NCBI RefSeq assembly: GCF_003545695.1
Contig: NZ_QUZZ01000009.1
Span: 155,201-219,200 of the forward strand
Source of the DNA: Taibaiella helva
GTDB lineage: Bacteria; Bacteroidota; Bacteroidia; Chitinophagales; Chitinophagaceae
DNA: 64,000 nt
Direction: 5' to 3'
The notes below the pieces were generated by a model. It saw only the letters and a list, made by a program, of their open reading frames with translations, searched no databases and was not told the DNA's origin. The translations under genes and the position numbers were made by a program. Shown in pieces: positions 26,870 through 35,890 of the stretch. Positions within the stretch are counted from its first letter, which is position 1. Every line of letters starts with the position of its first letter.

Positions 26870-26912
26870 ATTATCCTTTTTCTATCCTAATGCTTATTGC
26901 TATATCCCTCTC

Positions 26913-27230
26913 ATGAACAAATTATACACTTTGCTGGCGGCGACCTTATTGCTGGTCAGTTGTGGCGATGACGACAAAAATGAAGACGTTGTCGGGCAGC
27001 CCAATAAGGACGGCTCTATAGAAACCGTCATCAGCGTTACTCATGCCGACAGCGTCGACCTGCTGACGACTACTCATAAGATATGGGTAAAGGGCGCCCT
27101 CTCCCAAACCTTTGTAACGACCGATACGCTGAAGTCGCTGGGCACCGAGCCTGTTAAAGACGACGACGGCAACACTTTGAGCACAAAGGATAAGAAGAAA
27201 GATTACGAAATCTACATCACGGTAAAATAA
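26913..27230 (+). CDS. Small lipoprotein of unknown function
   Basis: A 105-residue protein with a lipoprotein signal MNKLYTLLAATLLLVSC followed by GDDDK. An acidic run after the cysteine resembles the Bacteroidota lipoprotein surface-export signal, so the protein may be surface-exposed. The rest is hydrophilic with no recognised domain. The ATG at 26913 begins the signal. First gene of a four-gene unit with gaps of 4, 18 and 11 bases. Confidence 0.75.
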   Translation: MNKLYTLLAATLLLVSCGDDDKNEDVVGQPNKDGSIETVISVTHADSVDLLTTTHKIWVKGALSQTFVTTDTLKSLGTEPVKDDDGNTLSTKDKKKDYEIYITVK

Positions 27231-27234
27231 GGCG

Positions 27235-27579
27235 ATGAAAAAAAGCAAAACGATCACCCTGGTGCTCATTACATCGGCCTTAGCCTCCTGCCATAAAGAG
27301 CAGCAACGCGGCGCCAGCGGCAGTTGGGACGAGAAGAAAGTATACATGCGGTCAGATACTACGGCTTCCTATACCCGCACCCATTACCACTCGGGCGTTG
27401 CCGGCGCCCTGCTCTGGTATTATGCCTTTCGCCCCTATGGCCGTTACAACGGCGGTCGTTACGACCATGCCGGCTATTACAGCGGCGGGCTCGGGCATGA
27501 CGCCAACGTAGGTACCAACAGCACCAAGAATGCCATTATGCGCGGCGGCTTCGGAAGAGGAAGCTCTTCCGTCTCCTGA
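27235..27579 (+). CDS. Small Gly/Tyr-rich lipoprotein, YgiB-like tail
   Basis: A 114-residue putative lipoprotein (MKKSKTITLVLITSALASC, then HKEQQRG). After a Ser/Thr-rich part it has a Gly/Tyr/Arg-rich segment (FRPYGRYNGGRYDHAGYY) and a C-terminal MRGGFGRGSSSVS. The RGGFG motif near the C-terminus followed by Ser-rich residues recalls E. coli YgiB (DUF1190), and the next gene is a YgiC-type ATP-grasp enzyme, the same neighbour as in E. coli ygiBC. The resemblance is short and is offered as inference. Confidence 0.7.
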   Translation: MKKSKTITLVLITSALASCHKEQQRGASGSWDEKKVYMRSDTTASYTRTHYHSGVAGALLWYYAFRPYGRYNGGRYDHAGYYSGGLGHDANVGTNSTKNAIMRGGFGRGSSSVS

Positions 27580-27597
27580 CCATTAACCCTTGACCCT

Positions 27598-28734
27598 ATG
27601 CAAAGGATCCGGATCACACCCAGGCATAACTGGGAAAAAGCAGTCGAGCAGCTGGGTTTCGGCTTTCATTCCACCAATGTACCTTACTGGGACGAAAGCG
27701 CGTACTACAGCTTCTCCATGGATGAAATACTACAGCTGGAAAGCGCTACGGCAGCTCTTTGGGAGCTATGCCTTAATGCGGTACAGTTCGTTATTGATAC
27801 ACGGCAATATGCCAAATTTCACATACCCGATTGGTTTGTGCCCGAGATCGAGCGCTCCTGGAACGACGACCATCCTTCGATATACGGGCGCTTCGACCTG
27901 GCTTACAACGATCAGGGAGAGATCAAGCTCCTGGAATTTAATGCAGATACGCCGACGAGCCTTTACGAGGCCGCTATCGTGCAATGGTACTGGTTGCAGG
28001 ACTTCGATAAAAACAAAGATCAGTTCAACAGCATTCATGAGAAGCTGGTCGACTACTGGGGCTACCTGAAGCAATATCTACTGCCGGGCAAGCTGCATTT
28101 CACTTGTGTCAAAAGAAGCCTGGAAGACCTGACGACTACGGAGTACCTGCGCGATTGCGCCATACAGGCCGGCATCGATACCCACCTGGTCTTTATCGAC
28201 GATATTGGCTGGGATGATGACCGCAAAGTATTTGCCGACCTGGAAGATGAAGGGATTAAGAACATCTTCAAGCTGTATCCTTATGAATGGATGGTGCAGG
28301 ATGCTTTTGGCAAAAGGATACTGGAAGATCGTAACAAAGCCTTGTGGATAGAACCAGCCTGGCGCATGATCCTTTCCAATAAAGCCATCCTGCCCATACT
28401 CTGGCACCTGTATCCCGGCCATCCGCTCTTGCTGAAAGCCTACTTTGATCAGGGCGACCTGGTCAGCTATGCCCGAAAGCCCATCCTGTCGCGGGAAGGC
28501 GCCAATATATCGCTGGTAAAGCAAGGCCGGCAGCTGCAGCAGACCGGTGGGGAATATGGCGCAGAAGGCTATGTTTACCAGGATCTCTGCGAGCTGCCCG
28601 CTTTCGAGGGCCAATACCCCGTGATCGGTAGCTGGATCATAGGTCAGCAGCCCGCGGGGATAGGGATCAGGGAAAGCGATGGCCTGATCACCAGCAACAC
28701 CAGCCGCTTTATTCCGCATCTCATTCAACCATAA
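27598..28734 (+). CDS. Glutathionylspermidine synthase-like ATP-grasp protein (YgiC/YjfC-like)
   Basis: A 378-residue member of the GSP_synth family, without the amidase domain of true GspSA. Diagnostic segments are ERSWNDDHPSIYGRFDLAY, IKLLEFNADTPTSLYEAAIVQW, the C-terminal KPILSREGANISLVK and VIGSWIIGQQPAGIGIRE with SNTSRFIPH at the end. These proteins form an amide-ligase ATP-grasp fold; true glutathionylspermidine synthesis is not shown for YgiC-type members. Starts 18 bases after the small lipoprotein, in the order seen in ygiBC of enterobacteria. Confidence 0.9.
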   Translation: MQRIRITPRHNWEKAVEQLGFGFHSTNVPYWDESAYYSFSMDEILQLESATAALWELCLNAVQFVIDTRQYAKFHIPDWFVPEIERSWNDDHPSIYGRFDLAYNDQGEIKLLEFNADTPTSLYEAAIVQWYWLQDFDKNKDQFNSIHEKLVDYWGYLKQYLLPGKLHFTCVKRSLEDLTTTEYLRDCAIQAGIDTHLVFIDDIGWDDDRKVFADLEDEGIKNIFKLYPYEWMVQDAFGKRILEDRNKALWIEPAWRMILSNKAILPILWHLYPGHPLLLKAYFDQGDLVSYARKPILSREGANISLVKQGRQLQQTGGEYGAEGYVYQDLCELPAFEGQYPVIGSWIIGQQPAGIGIRESDGLITSNTSRFIPHLIQP

Positions 28735-28745
28735 CCAAAACGATC

Positions 28746-29093
28746 ATGGCACAGCTTTCTGTTAATTACATCGAGTTCAGCTGCCGGAATATCCCGGCGA
28801 TTAAAGCCTTTTACGAAGCCGCTTTCGGCTGGACTTTTACCGACTACGGACCCGACTATACTGCTTTTAATGATGGTAAGCTGGATGGTGGCTTTTATCA
28901 CAACGCGGAACATACGCCGGGCGGTCAACCGCTGGTGATCCTGTATACCGAAGCCCTGGAAGCCGCCCGGGAAAAGGTGAAAGCCAGCGGAGGAACCATA
29001 GCAGAAGATATTTTCGCCTTTCCCGGCGGCCGGCGCTTTCATTTTGCAGATCCCGATGGTAATGTGCTGGCCGTATGGAGCGATAAGGAATGA
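28746..29093 (+). CDS. VOC family (glyoxalase/bleomycin-resistance) protein
   Basis: A 115-residue cytoplasmic protein with the VOC fold. VNYIEFSCRNIPAIKAFYEAAFGWTF is the first beta-alpha-beta-beta-beta module and RRFHFADPDGNVLAVWSD the end of the second. Metal-binding residues of active glyoxalases are only partly present, so the activity is uncertain. Last gene of the unit beginning at 26913, 11 bases after the ATP-grasp gene. Confidence 0.85.
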   Translation: MAQLSVNYIEFSCRNIPAIKAFYEAAFGWTFTDYGPDYTAFNDGKLDGGFYHNAEHTPGGQPLVILYTEALEAAREKVKASGGTIAEDIFAFPGGRRFHFADPDGNVLAVWSDKE

Positions 29094-29123
29094 GGGTGCT
29101 CCGGGGATAAAGTTTAAACTCAT

Positions 29124-29131
29124 TAACTTTG
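29124..29131 (+). promoter_or_regulatory. -7 promoter element of metH
   Basis: TAACTTTG, exact TAnnTTTG, with a leader of about 70 bases before the ATG at 29207. The leader begins with a small GGCTTC/GAAGCC hairpin (29134-29149). No riboswitch I recognise. Confidence 0.55.
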
Positions 29132-29206
29132 CCGGGCTTCCCGTGAAGCCGAAACTTTACAAAGACGAGATACTACAGGTATCTAACTATACAACTATTC
29201 TTTTTA

Positions 29207-31894
29207 ATGAGCACGATTAAGCCTTTCCTGAGCCTCAGCGGCCTGGAGCCTCTTATAGTAAGGCCTGAGACCAATTTCATCAACGTAGGAGAGCGCACGA
29301 ATGTAACCGGCTCCAAGAAGTTTGCCCGGCTGATACGCGAAGAGCAGTATGAAGAAGCCCTGAGCGTGGCCCGCCAGCAAGTGGAAAGCGGCGCCCAGGT
29401 GCTCGATATCAACATGGACGATGCCTTGCTCGACGGGATAAAGGCCATGACCACCTTCGTCAACCTGGTGCAGAGCGAGCCCGACATCGCGCGTATCCCC
29501 ATCATGCTGGATTCTTCTAAGTTCGAAATTATCCGGGCCGGGCTGAAATGTATCCAGGGAAAGTGTATCGTGAACTCTATCTCGATGAAAGAGGGAGAGG
29601 AAAAGTTCATTAAAGAAGCCCGTATCTGCAGGGCCTTCGGCGCAGCCGTTATTGTAATGGCTTTCGACGAGGTGGGCCAGGCCGACACGAAAGACCGCAA
29701 AGTGGAGATCTGCCACAGGGCCTACAAGATACTGACGGAGCAGGTAGGCTTTCCGCCCCAGGACATTATTTTCGACCCCAATATATTCGCCGTGGCGACC
29801 GGTATCGAAGAGCATAACAACTATGCTGTCGACTTTATCGAAGCTACGCGCGAGATCAAGCGGCTGATGCCCCTGGCCAAAGTCAGCGGCGGCGTCAGCA
29901 ATGTATCCTTCTCTTTCCGCGGCAACGATCACGTGCGGGAAGCCATACACAGTGTTTTCCTTTACCATGCCATTAAAGCGGGCATGGATATGGGTATCGT
30001 GAATGCCGGGCAGCTGGTGGTCTACGATGAGATAGAGCCGCAGCTGCGACAGCTGTGTGAAGATGTGCTGCTGAACCGGAACAATGAAAACAACGAGGCG
30101 ACGGAAGCGCTTATCGCTTTTGCCGAGACGGTAAAGGCCAAAGGCAAAGAGATCGTAAAGGATGAGACCTGGCGCAAGTCGTCTGTGGAAGAGCGGCTGA
30201 AACACTCGCTGGTCAATGGTATTACCGATTATATCGACGAAGATACCGAAGAAGCCCGCGTTAAATATGACAAGCCGCTGCAGGTGATCGAAGGTCCGCT
30301 GATGGACGGCATGAATGTCGTAGGCGACCTCTTCGGCAGCGGTAAGATGTTCCTGCCTCAAGTGGTGAAAAGCGCCAGGGTAATGAAGAAGAGTGTGGCT
30401 TACCTGCTGCCCTTCATCGAGCAGGAGAAGCTGGATAATCCCAATGCGCAGCAGGGCGGCGCCGCCAGGATACTGATGGCTACTGTAAAGGGCGATGTAC
30501 ACGATATCGGCAAGAACATCGTCGGCGTGGTGCTTGGCTGTAATGGCTACGACATTATCGACCTGGGTGTAATGGTACCTGCTGATAAAATACTGGATGA
30601 GGCGGAAAAGCATAAGGCTGATATTATCGGCCTCAGCGGCCTCATTACCCCTTCGCTGGATGAAATGGTGCACGTGGCGGCAGAAATGAGCCGCCGTGGT
30701 ATGAAGCAGCCCCTGCTTATCGGTGGCGCTACCACTTCGCGCATGCATACAGCGGTAAAGATTGCGCCCGGCTATGAGCATGGTGTGATCCACGTGCTGG
30801 ACGCCTCGCGCAGCGTTACCGTTGCCGGCCAGCTGCTGAGCGAGCAAACCAAAGCCGGCTTCCTGGGCGGCATAAAAGAAGAGTACGAGCAATTGCGGGA
30901 AGATTTCAACAGCAAGCGTTCAGTAAAGCAGTACATCAGCTACGAAGAGGCTGCAGCTAACCGCATGCCCATCGACTGGAGCACCTTTAGCCCGGTTAAA
31001 CCTTCGTTCACGGGGCCAAAGGTGCTGCGCCATGTAGACCTGAACGAAATAAGGCCTTATATCGACTGGACGCCCTTCTTTATTTCATGGGAAATGAAAG
31101 GGAAGTTCCCGGCCATCCTCAGCGACGAGCATGCCGGTAAGGAAGCCACCCGGCTGTACAACGATGCCAATGCTATGCTGGATACCATCATTGCAGAAAA
31201 CTGGCTGCAGGCACATGGTGTAGTCGGCTTCTGGCCGGCGGCGGCAACAGGCCCCGATACCATTACGTTGTACAAGGAAGATGGCAGCGAGCTGGAACGC
31301 CTGGAAATGCTGCGGCAACAGATCAAGAAAGCAGCGGGGCAGCCGAGCTTCTCGCTCGCTGATTTTGTGAAGCCCGCGCGGCAGCCGGAAGATTATATGG
31401 GGGCATTTGCCGTAAGCATTGCCGGTATTGAGCCTCATATTAAGCGATTTAACGAAGCCCTCGATGACTACAACAAGATATTGCTGCAGGCCCTGGCCGA
31501 CCGGCTGGTCGAGGCCTTTGCCGAGTACCTGCACCTGAAGGTGCGTAAGGAATACTGGGGTTATGCCAAAGATGAGGCGCTGGGGCAGGAGGCGCTGATC
31601 AAAGAGACTTACCAGGGCATACGACCCGCGCCGGGCTACCCGGCCTGTCCCGACCATACGGAAAAGAACAAGCTGTTTGCGTTGATGCAGGTGAAGGAGA
31701 ATACAGGTATCGAGCTTACCGAGCACCTGGCCATGTACCCGGCCGCTTCGGTGTGCGGCTGGTACTTCTCCCATCCGCAAAGCATTTATTTCGGCGTCGG
31801 TAAGATCAATGAAGACCAGTTCCAGGATTACCTGTCGCGGAAAGGCATGCCTGAAGCCGGTTTGCGGAAATGGCTGCAGCAGAACATGGAGTAA
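29207..31894 (+). CDS. metH: Cobalamin-dependent methionine synthase lacking the homocysteine domain
   Basis: Methyl transfer from 5-methyl-tetrahydrofolate via cobalamin to homocysteine. The 895 residues contain the folate domain ([14 protein letters not shown] onward), the cobalamin cap and fold with [12 protein letters not shown] (axial His432) and [24 protein letters not shown], and the AdoMet reactivation domain ([27 protein letters not shown]). The axial histidine is His759 in E. coli MetH, so about 330 residues, the whole N-terminal homocysteine-binding module, are absent. The promoter lies 75 bases upstream, so this is not a cut gene but a split enzyme; no homocysteine S-methyltransferase gene is seen in the window. 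metF is nearby. Confidence 0.93.
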   Translation: MSTIKPFLSLSGLEPLIVRPETNFINVGERTNVTGSKKFARLIREEQYEEALSVARQQVESGAQVLDINMDDALLDGIKAMTTFVNLVQSEPDIARIPIMLDSSKFEIIRAGLKCIQGKCIVNSISMKEGEEKFIKEARICRAFGAAVIVMAFDEVGQADTKDRKVEICHRAYKILTEQVGFPPQDIIFDPNIFAVATGIEEHNNYAVDFIEATREIKRLMPLAKVSGGVSNVSFSFRGNDHVREAIHSVFLYHAIKAGMDMGIVNAGQLVVYDEIEPQLRQLCEDVLLNRNNENNEATEALIAFAETVKAKGKEIVKDETWRKSSVEERLKHSLVNGITDYIDEDTEEARVKYDKPLQVIEGPLMDGMNVVGDLFGSGKMFLPQVVKSARVMKKSVAYLLPFIEQEKLDNPNAQQGGAARILMATVKGDVHDIGKNIVGVVLGCNGYDIIDLGVMVPADKILDEAEKHKADIIGLSGLITPSLDEMVHVAAEMSRRGMKQPLLIGGATTSRMHTAVKIAPGYEHGVIHVLDASRSVTVAGQLLSEQTKAGFLGGIKEEYEQLREDFNSKRSVKQYISYEEAAANRMPIDWSTFSPVKPSFTGPKVLRHVDLNEIRPYIDWTPFFISWEMKGKFPAILSDEHAGKEATRLYNDANAMLDTIIAENWLQAHGVVGFWPAAATGPDTITLYKEDGSELERLEMLRQQIKKAAGQPSFSLADFVKPARQPEDYMGAFAVSIAGIEPHIKRFNEALDDYNKILLQALADRLVEAFAEYLHLKVRKEYWGYAKDEALGQEALIKETYQGIRPAPGYPACPDHTEKNKLFALMQVKENTGIELTEHLAMYPAASVCGWYFSHPQSIYFGVGKINEDQFQDYLSRKGMPEAGLRKWLQQNME

Positions 31895-31919
31895 AACCCT
31901 TCCAACGAATAAAAAGACA

Positions 31920-32342
31920 ATGATCAAAGTTACCAAAGTAACGGAGGGGACGGCTTTAGCACAGGCCCTGACGATAAGGGACACCGTTTTTGTACAGGAG
32001 CAGGGTTGCCCAGCCGACCTGGAGCACGAGCACGACGACATCGCCGTGCATTTTCTTGCTGCCATTAATGGCATCCCGGCAGGCGCTGCCCGCTGGCGCC
32101 GTACCGAAGCCGGGTTCAAGCTGGAGCGCTTTGCCGTACTACCGGCTTTCAGGGGCAAGGGTATTGCTACTGCGCTCATCTCTGCCGTGCTGGCCGACCT
32201 GCCGCCGGAAGCCACTTACATTTATTTACATGCGCAGGCCGATGCGGTACCGGTGTATGAGCAGAACGGATTTGCCAAAAGCGGGGACGCCTTTGAAGAA
32301 GCCGGGATACGGCACTTTAAGATGATAAAGGTCCCTGCATAA
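31920..32342 (+). CDS. GNAT N-acetyltransferase, ElaA-like
   Basis: A 140-residue acetyltransferase. ALTIRDTVFVQEQGCPADLEHEHDD near the N-terminus, then LERFAVLPAFRGKGIATALISAV, the acetyl-CoA pyrophosphate loop, and LHAQADAVPVYEQNGFAKSGDAFEEAGIRH. This pattern fits the ElaA/YitI-like small GNATs of unknown substrate. The ATG at 31920 is chosen; upstream codons in frame overlap the metH end. It starts 25 bases after metH and is probably co-transcribed. Confidence 0.85.
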   Translation: MIKVTKVTEGTALAQALTIRDTVFVQEQGCPADLEHEHDDIAVHFLAAINGIPAGAARWRRTEAGFKLERFAVLPAFRGKGIATALISAVLADLPPEATYIYLHAQADAVPVYEQNGFAKSGDAFEEAGIRHFKMIKVPA

Positions 32343-32491
32343 AATCTTCCTTGCATTGTTGCTGATCTGCAGTTGCATTTAATTTAGCCTTTCTTTAGTA
32401 AATGGCTGGTGCTGAAGCCTAAATAATTGGTAATTGCGCCAGGCAGGGTTTTATCTGCTCTATATTCGCCGTGGATAAAACAACATACTGT

Positions 32492-33115
32492 ATGAAAAAG
32501 TTATCGGTCTTTTTATTGCTCGCCGCGTCCACTGCAAGCTACGCGCAGTCCCCCCTGCGGTTTGGCGTAAAAGCAGGGGCCAATATCTCGCACATGGGCA
32601 TATCCAACAGTGATATCAGCCTGGGTTCTCTTAAAAATTCCTTCGGGCCCGGATTCTATGCCGGTGGCCTGCTGGAAATATCAGGCCCCGCAGGGTCCAA
32701 GCTTAAGGGCCAGGTAGAAGCCCTGTACTCCTTTCACAATGTAAAGAATACCTATACACTTTCAGGAATAGAGACGGTCAATAAGAGCACGCTTCACCAG
32801 ATCTCCGTGCCCCTGATGATCCGTTATTTTCCTATTCCTTCTCTAAGCTTCAATGCCGGCGCCTCTGTAAACTTCAACCTGGCCAGCAAAACCAAGGTAG
32901 ATGGAAGAACCTATGACCACGGCGACCTGAACGATCTGCAAACCCTGCAGGTGGGTGTACTGGTGGGCGCCACCTATTACATTTACAAAGGCTTTTTTGT
33001 CGATGCCCGCTACAATTATTATTTCGGCAGTGTGTATAAGAAAGACGGCGACAACGATCCCGGCTATCGCCTGAGTGCAATACAAGTGGGCCTGGGCTAT
33101 AAGTTCAGGTATTGA
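32492..33115 (+). CDS. Porin-family outer-membrane beta-barrel protein
   Basis: A 207-residue exported protein with signal MKKLSVFLLLAASTASYAQ. The mature part begins PLRFGVKAGANISHMG, typical of the Bacteroidota OMP_b-brl_2 family, with alternating strands and a C-terminal aromatic GLGYKFRY. Function unknown. A near-match TATATTCG lies at 32461-32468, some 23 bases upstream of the ATG. Ends in a perfect 21-base-arm hairpin. Confidence 0.82.
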   Translation: MKKLSVFLLLAASTASYAQSPLRFGVKAGANISHMGISNSDISLGSLKNSFGPGFYAGGLLEISGPAGSKLKGQVEALYSFHNVKNTYTLSGIETVNKSTLHQISVPLMIRYFPIPSLSFNAGASVNFNLASKTKVDGRTYDHGDLNDLQTLQVGVLVGATYYIYKGFFVDARYNYYFGSVYKKDGDNDPGYRLSAIQVGLGYKFRY

Positions 33116-33131
33116 GCGTAAATATTTGTAA

Positions 33132-33178
33132 GCAAAGGAGCAGTCAAGTTTTGAAAACTTGACTGCTCCTTTGCTTTT
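33132..33178 (+). terminator. Long perfect terminator hairpin
   Basis: Arms 33132-33152 and 33154-33174 are perfectly complementary over 21 bases and are followed by TTTT; 16 bases after the stop at 33115. Confidence 0.9.
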
Positions 33179-33266
33179 GAAATAGCATTCAAAAATGAAC
33201 AATACCAGCTTTCGCAATATTGGTTGTCATTAATCGTTTTAAAGGCTGATCGATGAACTTTAGACG

Positions 33267-33965
33267 ATGAGCATTGTGGCGCTTAAATTCTATTATCCCG
33301 TTTTTTTGACCGGTTTATGCGCAGGGATGCTATTGGGCCCGACCCTGCCTGTTGCTGCACAAAGACCTAAAGTGCATACGGCCATAGAAGCCCTGGTGGC
33401 GGGAAAGTTGCCCATCTTCTCAGTAAAAGGAACGCCGTTCGGGATATGGGGCAGCGCAGGCCTCAGCCTGGTCAATATCGTGGAAGGCATGGAGGAAAAT
33501 GCCCTGGCACTGCGTAACCGGATCAGCTTCCAGCTGGATTTTACCCGTTACAATATACAAGGCTATGGCCCTTTTACCGTGGACAGGGCGGGCCTGGTGG
33601 TGAATCCCGAAGTTATGTTCTCTACAGCAAGGGAACGGCTGAAGTGGATGGCGGGTATCGGCGTGGAGTGGAGCAACTATTTCGTGGCGCAGCTACAGCA
33701 GGGTAATGGCATTGTCGACAATGACCTGATCGATCGTTCGCGGAGGCAGCTGCTTCCTTTTGTTTCAGGAGGGATACAATACAATCTGCGGCACGACTTT
33801 TGCGTGCAGATCTTCCTGCGCCAGATGCTGCTCGACGTCTTCCGGGAAAATACCGCGCTTTACTTCGGCAGCGGTAACGATAAGCCTGATCTCGTGCTGA
33901 ACCAGCAGGCTACTTATTTCGGTTTCGGTTTGTCTTATTTCTTCGGACCGGGAAGGGAAGACTAG
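33267..33965 (+). CDS. Predicted outer-membrane barrel protein
   Basis: A 232-residue protein with a hydrophobic N-terminus (FLTGLCAGMLLGPTLPVAAQ) consistent with a signal peptide. Alternating amphipathic strands follow (ISFQLDFTRYNIQGYG, WMAGIGVEWSNYFVAQ) and an end of ATYFGFGLSYFFGPG. I do not recognise a named family. The strand pattern and aromatic end suggest an outer-membrane barrel. Single gene between two terminators. Confidence 0.7.
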   Translation: MSIVALKFYYPVFLTGLCAGMLLGPTLPVAAQRPKVHTAIEALVAGKLPIFSVKGTPFGIWGSAGLSLVNIVEGMEENALALRNRISFQLDFTRYNIQGYGPFTVDRAGLVVNPEVMFSTARERLKWMAGIGVEWSNYFVAQLQQGNGIVDNDLIDRSRRQLLPFVSGGIQYNLRHDFCVQIFLRQMLLDVFRENTALYFGSGNDKPDLVLNQQATYFGFGLSYFFGPGRED

Positions 33966-34006
33966 GAAGCAGGTTTGCCGGGGCTTCGTCACATTGCACG
34001 CAGCTG

Positions 34007-34041
34007 GCCGGTCGGGACGCGCGGCGGCTTAAACGGCCGGC
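34007..34041 (+). repeat. Short repeat GCCGGTCGGGA..AACGG, copy 1
   Basis: This segment and 63711-63744 share GCCGGTCGGGA, then G-Y-G-Y-GC spacing, then GGC-Y-T-R-AACGG, with about 80% identity over 34 bases. It is GC-rich, non-coding and adjacent to the terminator hairpin at 34050. Confidence 0.5.
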
Positions 34042-34049
34042 TGTGTAGA

Positions 34050-34081
34050 AAAAAGGTCGCCAATATGTTGGCAACCTTTTT
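34050..34081. terminator. Bidirectional terminator between convergent genes
   Basis: Fourteen-base arms AAAAAGGTCGCCAA / TTGGCAACCTTTTT (one mismatch), loop of four, with A and T tails suiting both strands; between the barrel gene and the small membrane protein. Confidence 0.85.
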
Positions 34082-34092
34082 ATATCATTTGT

Positions 34093-34320
34093 TTATTCTT
34101 CTGTAGCTGCGGTGCGGCTTTTGCGGTACCAGATATAGCCTACGGTACCCATAAACAGGAGCGGAATGGATGCGAGATAAACGATGCCGCTGTTCAAGCC
34201 CTGTGCGCTGCTGGCGCCAAGCCCTGCGGCGGTTTGCGTACATACTGAACAACCCTGCGCTATCGCCTCCTGGTAAGCGCCTGCCAGCAATGCGGCTGCG
34301 AGTAGACCTGTCTTTTTCAT
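34093..34320 (-). CDS. Small membrane protein with CSVC motif
   Basis: A 75-residue protein: signal or first helix MKKTGLLAAALLAGAYQEAIA, then QGCSVCTQTAAGLGASSAQGLN, a transmembrane helix (SGIVYLASIPLLFMGTVGYIWY) and a basic/acidic tail. The Cys-x-x-Cys pair in the short periplasmic segment and the GLNSGI-Y pattern recur in small Bacteroidota membrane proteins I recall but cannot name. A metal- or redox-related role is only a guess. The -7 element ends five bases before the ATG. Confidence 0.7.
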   Translation of the reverse strand: MKKTGLLAAALLAGAYQEAIAQGCSVCTQTAAGLGASSAQGLNSGIVYLASIPLLFMGTVGYIWYRKSRTAATEE

Positions 34321-34325
34321 CGGGA

Positions 34326-34333
34326 CAAAGGTA
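34326..34333 (-). promoter_or_regulatory. -7 promoter element of the CSVC protein gene
   Basis: The minus strand reads TACCTTTG, exact TAnnTTTG, five bases before the ATG at 34320; probably leaderless or nearly so. Confidence 0.6.
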
Positions 34334-34368
34334 GGCAAAAAGGCTATGGCCGCAAAATGCTTTCCGGC

Positions 34369-35322
34369 TTAGAGCAGTGCTTTCACCACATTGTACACGA
34401 CTTTAGGCTTACCCAGCGTATAGAAGTGCAGGATAGGGACTTTCTGGGCCAGCAGCTCCCGGCACTGGGCAATCAGCCATTCGGTGCCCACCTGCTCGCA
34501 ATCCGCATCCGTCTTGCACTTCAGCATCTCGTTGGTAAACTCCTGGGGAATATCCACATGAAATATGCTGGGGATCATGCTTAGCTGCTTTTTATTGGTC
34601 AGGGGTTTAAGCCCGGGTACGATGGGCACATGGATATTGGCGCTCTTGCAGTTCTCCACATATTTAAAATAGCAGTTGTTGTTGAAGAACATCTGGGTGG
34701 TGACATAGTCGGCGCCGGCGGCGATCTTCTGCTGGAGGTAATGCAGGTCGAGTTCCATATTGGCCGCTTCGAAATGCTTTTCGGGATAACCGGCTACGCC
34801 GATGCAAAAATCCGTTTTGCCTGCATCTACAATGTCTTCTTCCAGGTAGCGGCCTTCGTTGAGGTTGACTACCTGTTGTACCAGCTCTACAGCATAGCGG
34901 TGCCCCTGCGGATGCGGCGTGAAGAACTTTTCATTGCCGGGTGAATCTCCCCGCAGCGCGAGCACATTGTCTATGCCCAGGTAGTGCAGGTCAATGAGCG
35001 CATTCTCGGTTTCTTCTTTGGCAAAGCCGCCGCAAATAAGATGCGGCACGGCATCCACGCGATAGCGGTTCATGAGCGCGGCGCAAATACCGACAGTGCC
35101 GGGGCGTTTGCGGATCTCGATGCGGTCAAAGCTGCCGTCAGGACGCCTTTTATAAGTCTGCTCGGCGCGATGATAGGTAACGTTGATGAAAGAAGGCTGG
35201 AACTCCATCAGCGGATCCAGGTTGTTGAAGATGTTGTCGATGCTTTTGCCTTTTACCGGCGGTAATATTTCAAAAGAGATGAGCGGCTTGGTAGCGCCGG
35301 CAAGGTGTTCCGTTACTTTCAT
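34369..35322 (-). CDS. metF: Methylenetetrahydrofolate reductase
   Basis: Reduces 5,10-methylene-THF to 5-methyl-THF, the methyl donor for MetH, using FAD in a TIM barrel. 317 residues. FEILPPVKGKSIDNIF contains the N-terminal catalytic Glu, followed by FINVTYHRAEQT, LALRGDSPG, CIGVAGYPEKHFEA and GADYVTTQMFFNNNCYFKYV, all classic MetF signatures. The ATG at 35322 is chosen because the longer frame contains no family sequence. The exact promoter element lies 50 bases upstream. It lies 2.5 kb from metH, so the window holds two successive steps of methionine methyl supply. Confidence 0.95.
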   Translation of the reverse strand: MKVTEHLAGATKPLISFEILPPVKGKSIDNIFNNLDPLMEFQPSFINVTYHRAEQTYKRRPDGSFDRIEIRKRPGTVGICAALMNRYRVDAVPHLICGGFAKEETENALIDLHYLGIDNVLALRGDSPGNEKFFTPHPQGHRYAVELVQQVVNLNEGRYLEEDIVDAGKTDFCIGVAGYPEKHFEAANMELDLHYLQQKIAAGADYVTTQMFFNNNCYFKYVENCKSANIHVPIVPGLKPLTNKKQLSMIPSIFHVDIPQEFTNEMLKCKTDADCEQVGTEWLIAQCRELLAQKVPILHFYTLGKPKVVYNVVKALL

Positions 35323-35372
35323 CGGAAAATAGAATAAACAGTTTTTAGTAAATATGGTGCTTAAACAGGTTG

Positions 35373-35380
35373 CAAAGGTA
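35373..35380 (-). promoter_or_regulatory. -7 promoter element of metF
   Basis: The minus strand reads TACCTTTG, exact TAnnTTTG; a TTG lies 22 bases further upstream, close to the expected -33 spacing. Confidence 0.55.
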
Positions 35381-35532
35381 AACAACAAGCGTTATCCCTG
35401 TGCAAGAGAATGGCAAAATATAGGCCGGGCGGCGCAATGCCTTGCCCGGGAAAGGATAGCGGAAAAACAATGAGGGACCCTGCCCGGGGCGGGCGGCTTA
35501 CGGCGCGATTCCGGAGGAACAACTCAGGTCTC

Positions 35533-35850
35533 TTAGTCGGCGAGCTTCTTGCTGAGCGCTTCTTTTTCTTCCAGGCAATGATTGTATTTCTCCAGCAGCT
35601 CATAATACTTCTCCTTCCACTTGGGAAGATACTCCTCGCCCGGGTCGTCGATAACAGGTTTCTGATTGTAGCTCTTGAATTCTTCAACTTCGATGCCGAA
35701 TACTTCATGAAGCCTGTCGAGAAAATTATCCGTTACCGGCTCTTTCCTGTTTTCGACATTGGAGATATAGGCGTGGGTATAACCCATTAGTTTGCCGAAG
35801 GCGACCTGGGTTAATTTCTTCTCTTTTCTAAACTTTTTAACGTCAATCAT
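35533..35850 (-). CDS. XRE-family helix-turn-helix regulator
   Basis: A 105-residue DNA-binding protein. Cro/C1-type HTH at residues 5-60: VKKFRKEKKLTQVAFGKLMGYTHAYISNVENRKEPVTDNFLDRLHEVF. A C-terminal Lys/Glu-rich helix (YLPKWKEKYYELLEKYNHCLEEKEALSKKL) looks like a short coiled coil for dimerisation. The ATG at 35850 is used (a TTG precedes it). Divergent from the small HTH gene at 35944, with a palindrome between them that may be its operator. Confidence 0.85.
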   Translation of the reverse strand: MIDVKKFRKEKKLTQVAFGKLMGYTHAYISNVENRKEPVTDNFLDRLHEVFGIEVEEFKSYNQKPVIDDPGEEYLPKWKEKYYELLEKYNHCLEEKEALSKKLAD

Positions 35851-35890
35851 CAACAGAGCTTATAAATAAATATCTAAACAATTAGCAGTT

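Noticed and set aside
29132..29206. Cobalamin or SAM riboswitch before metH
   Set aside because: The leader is only about 70 bases with one six-pair hairpin and has none of the conserved boxes of those riboswitches.
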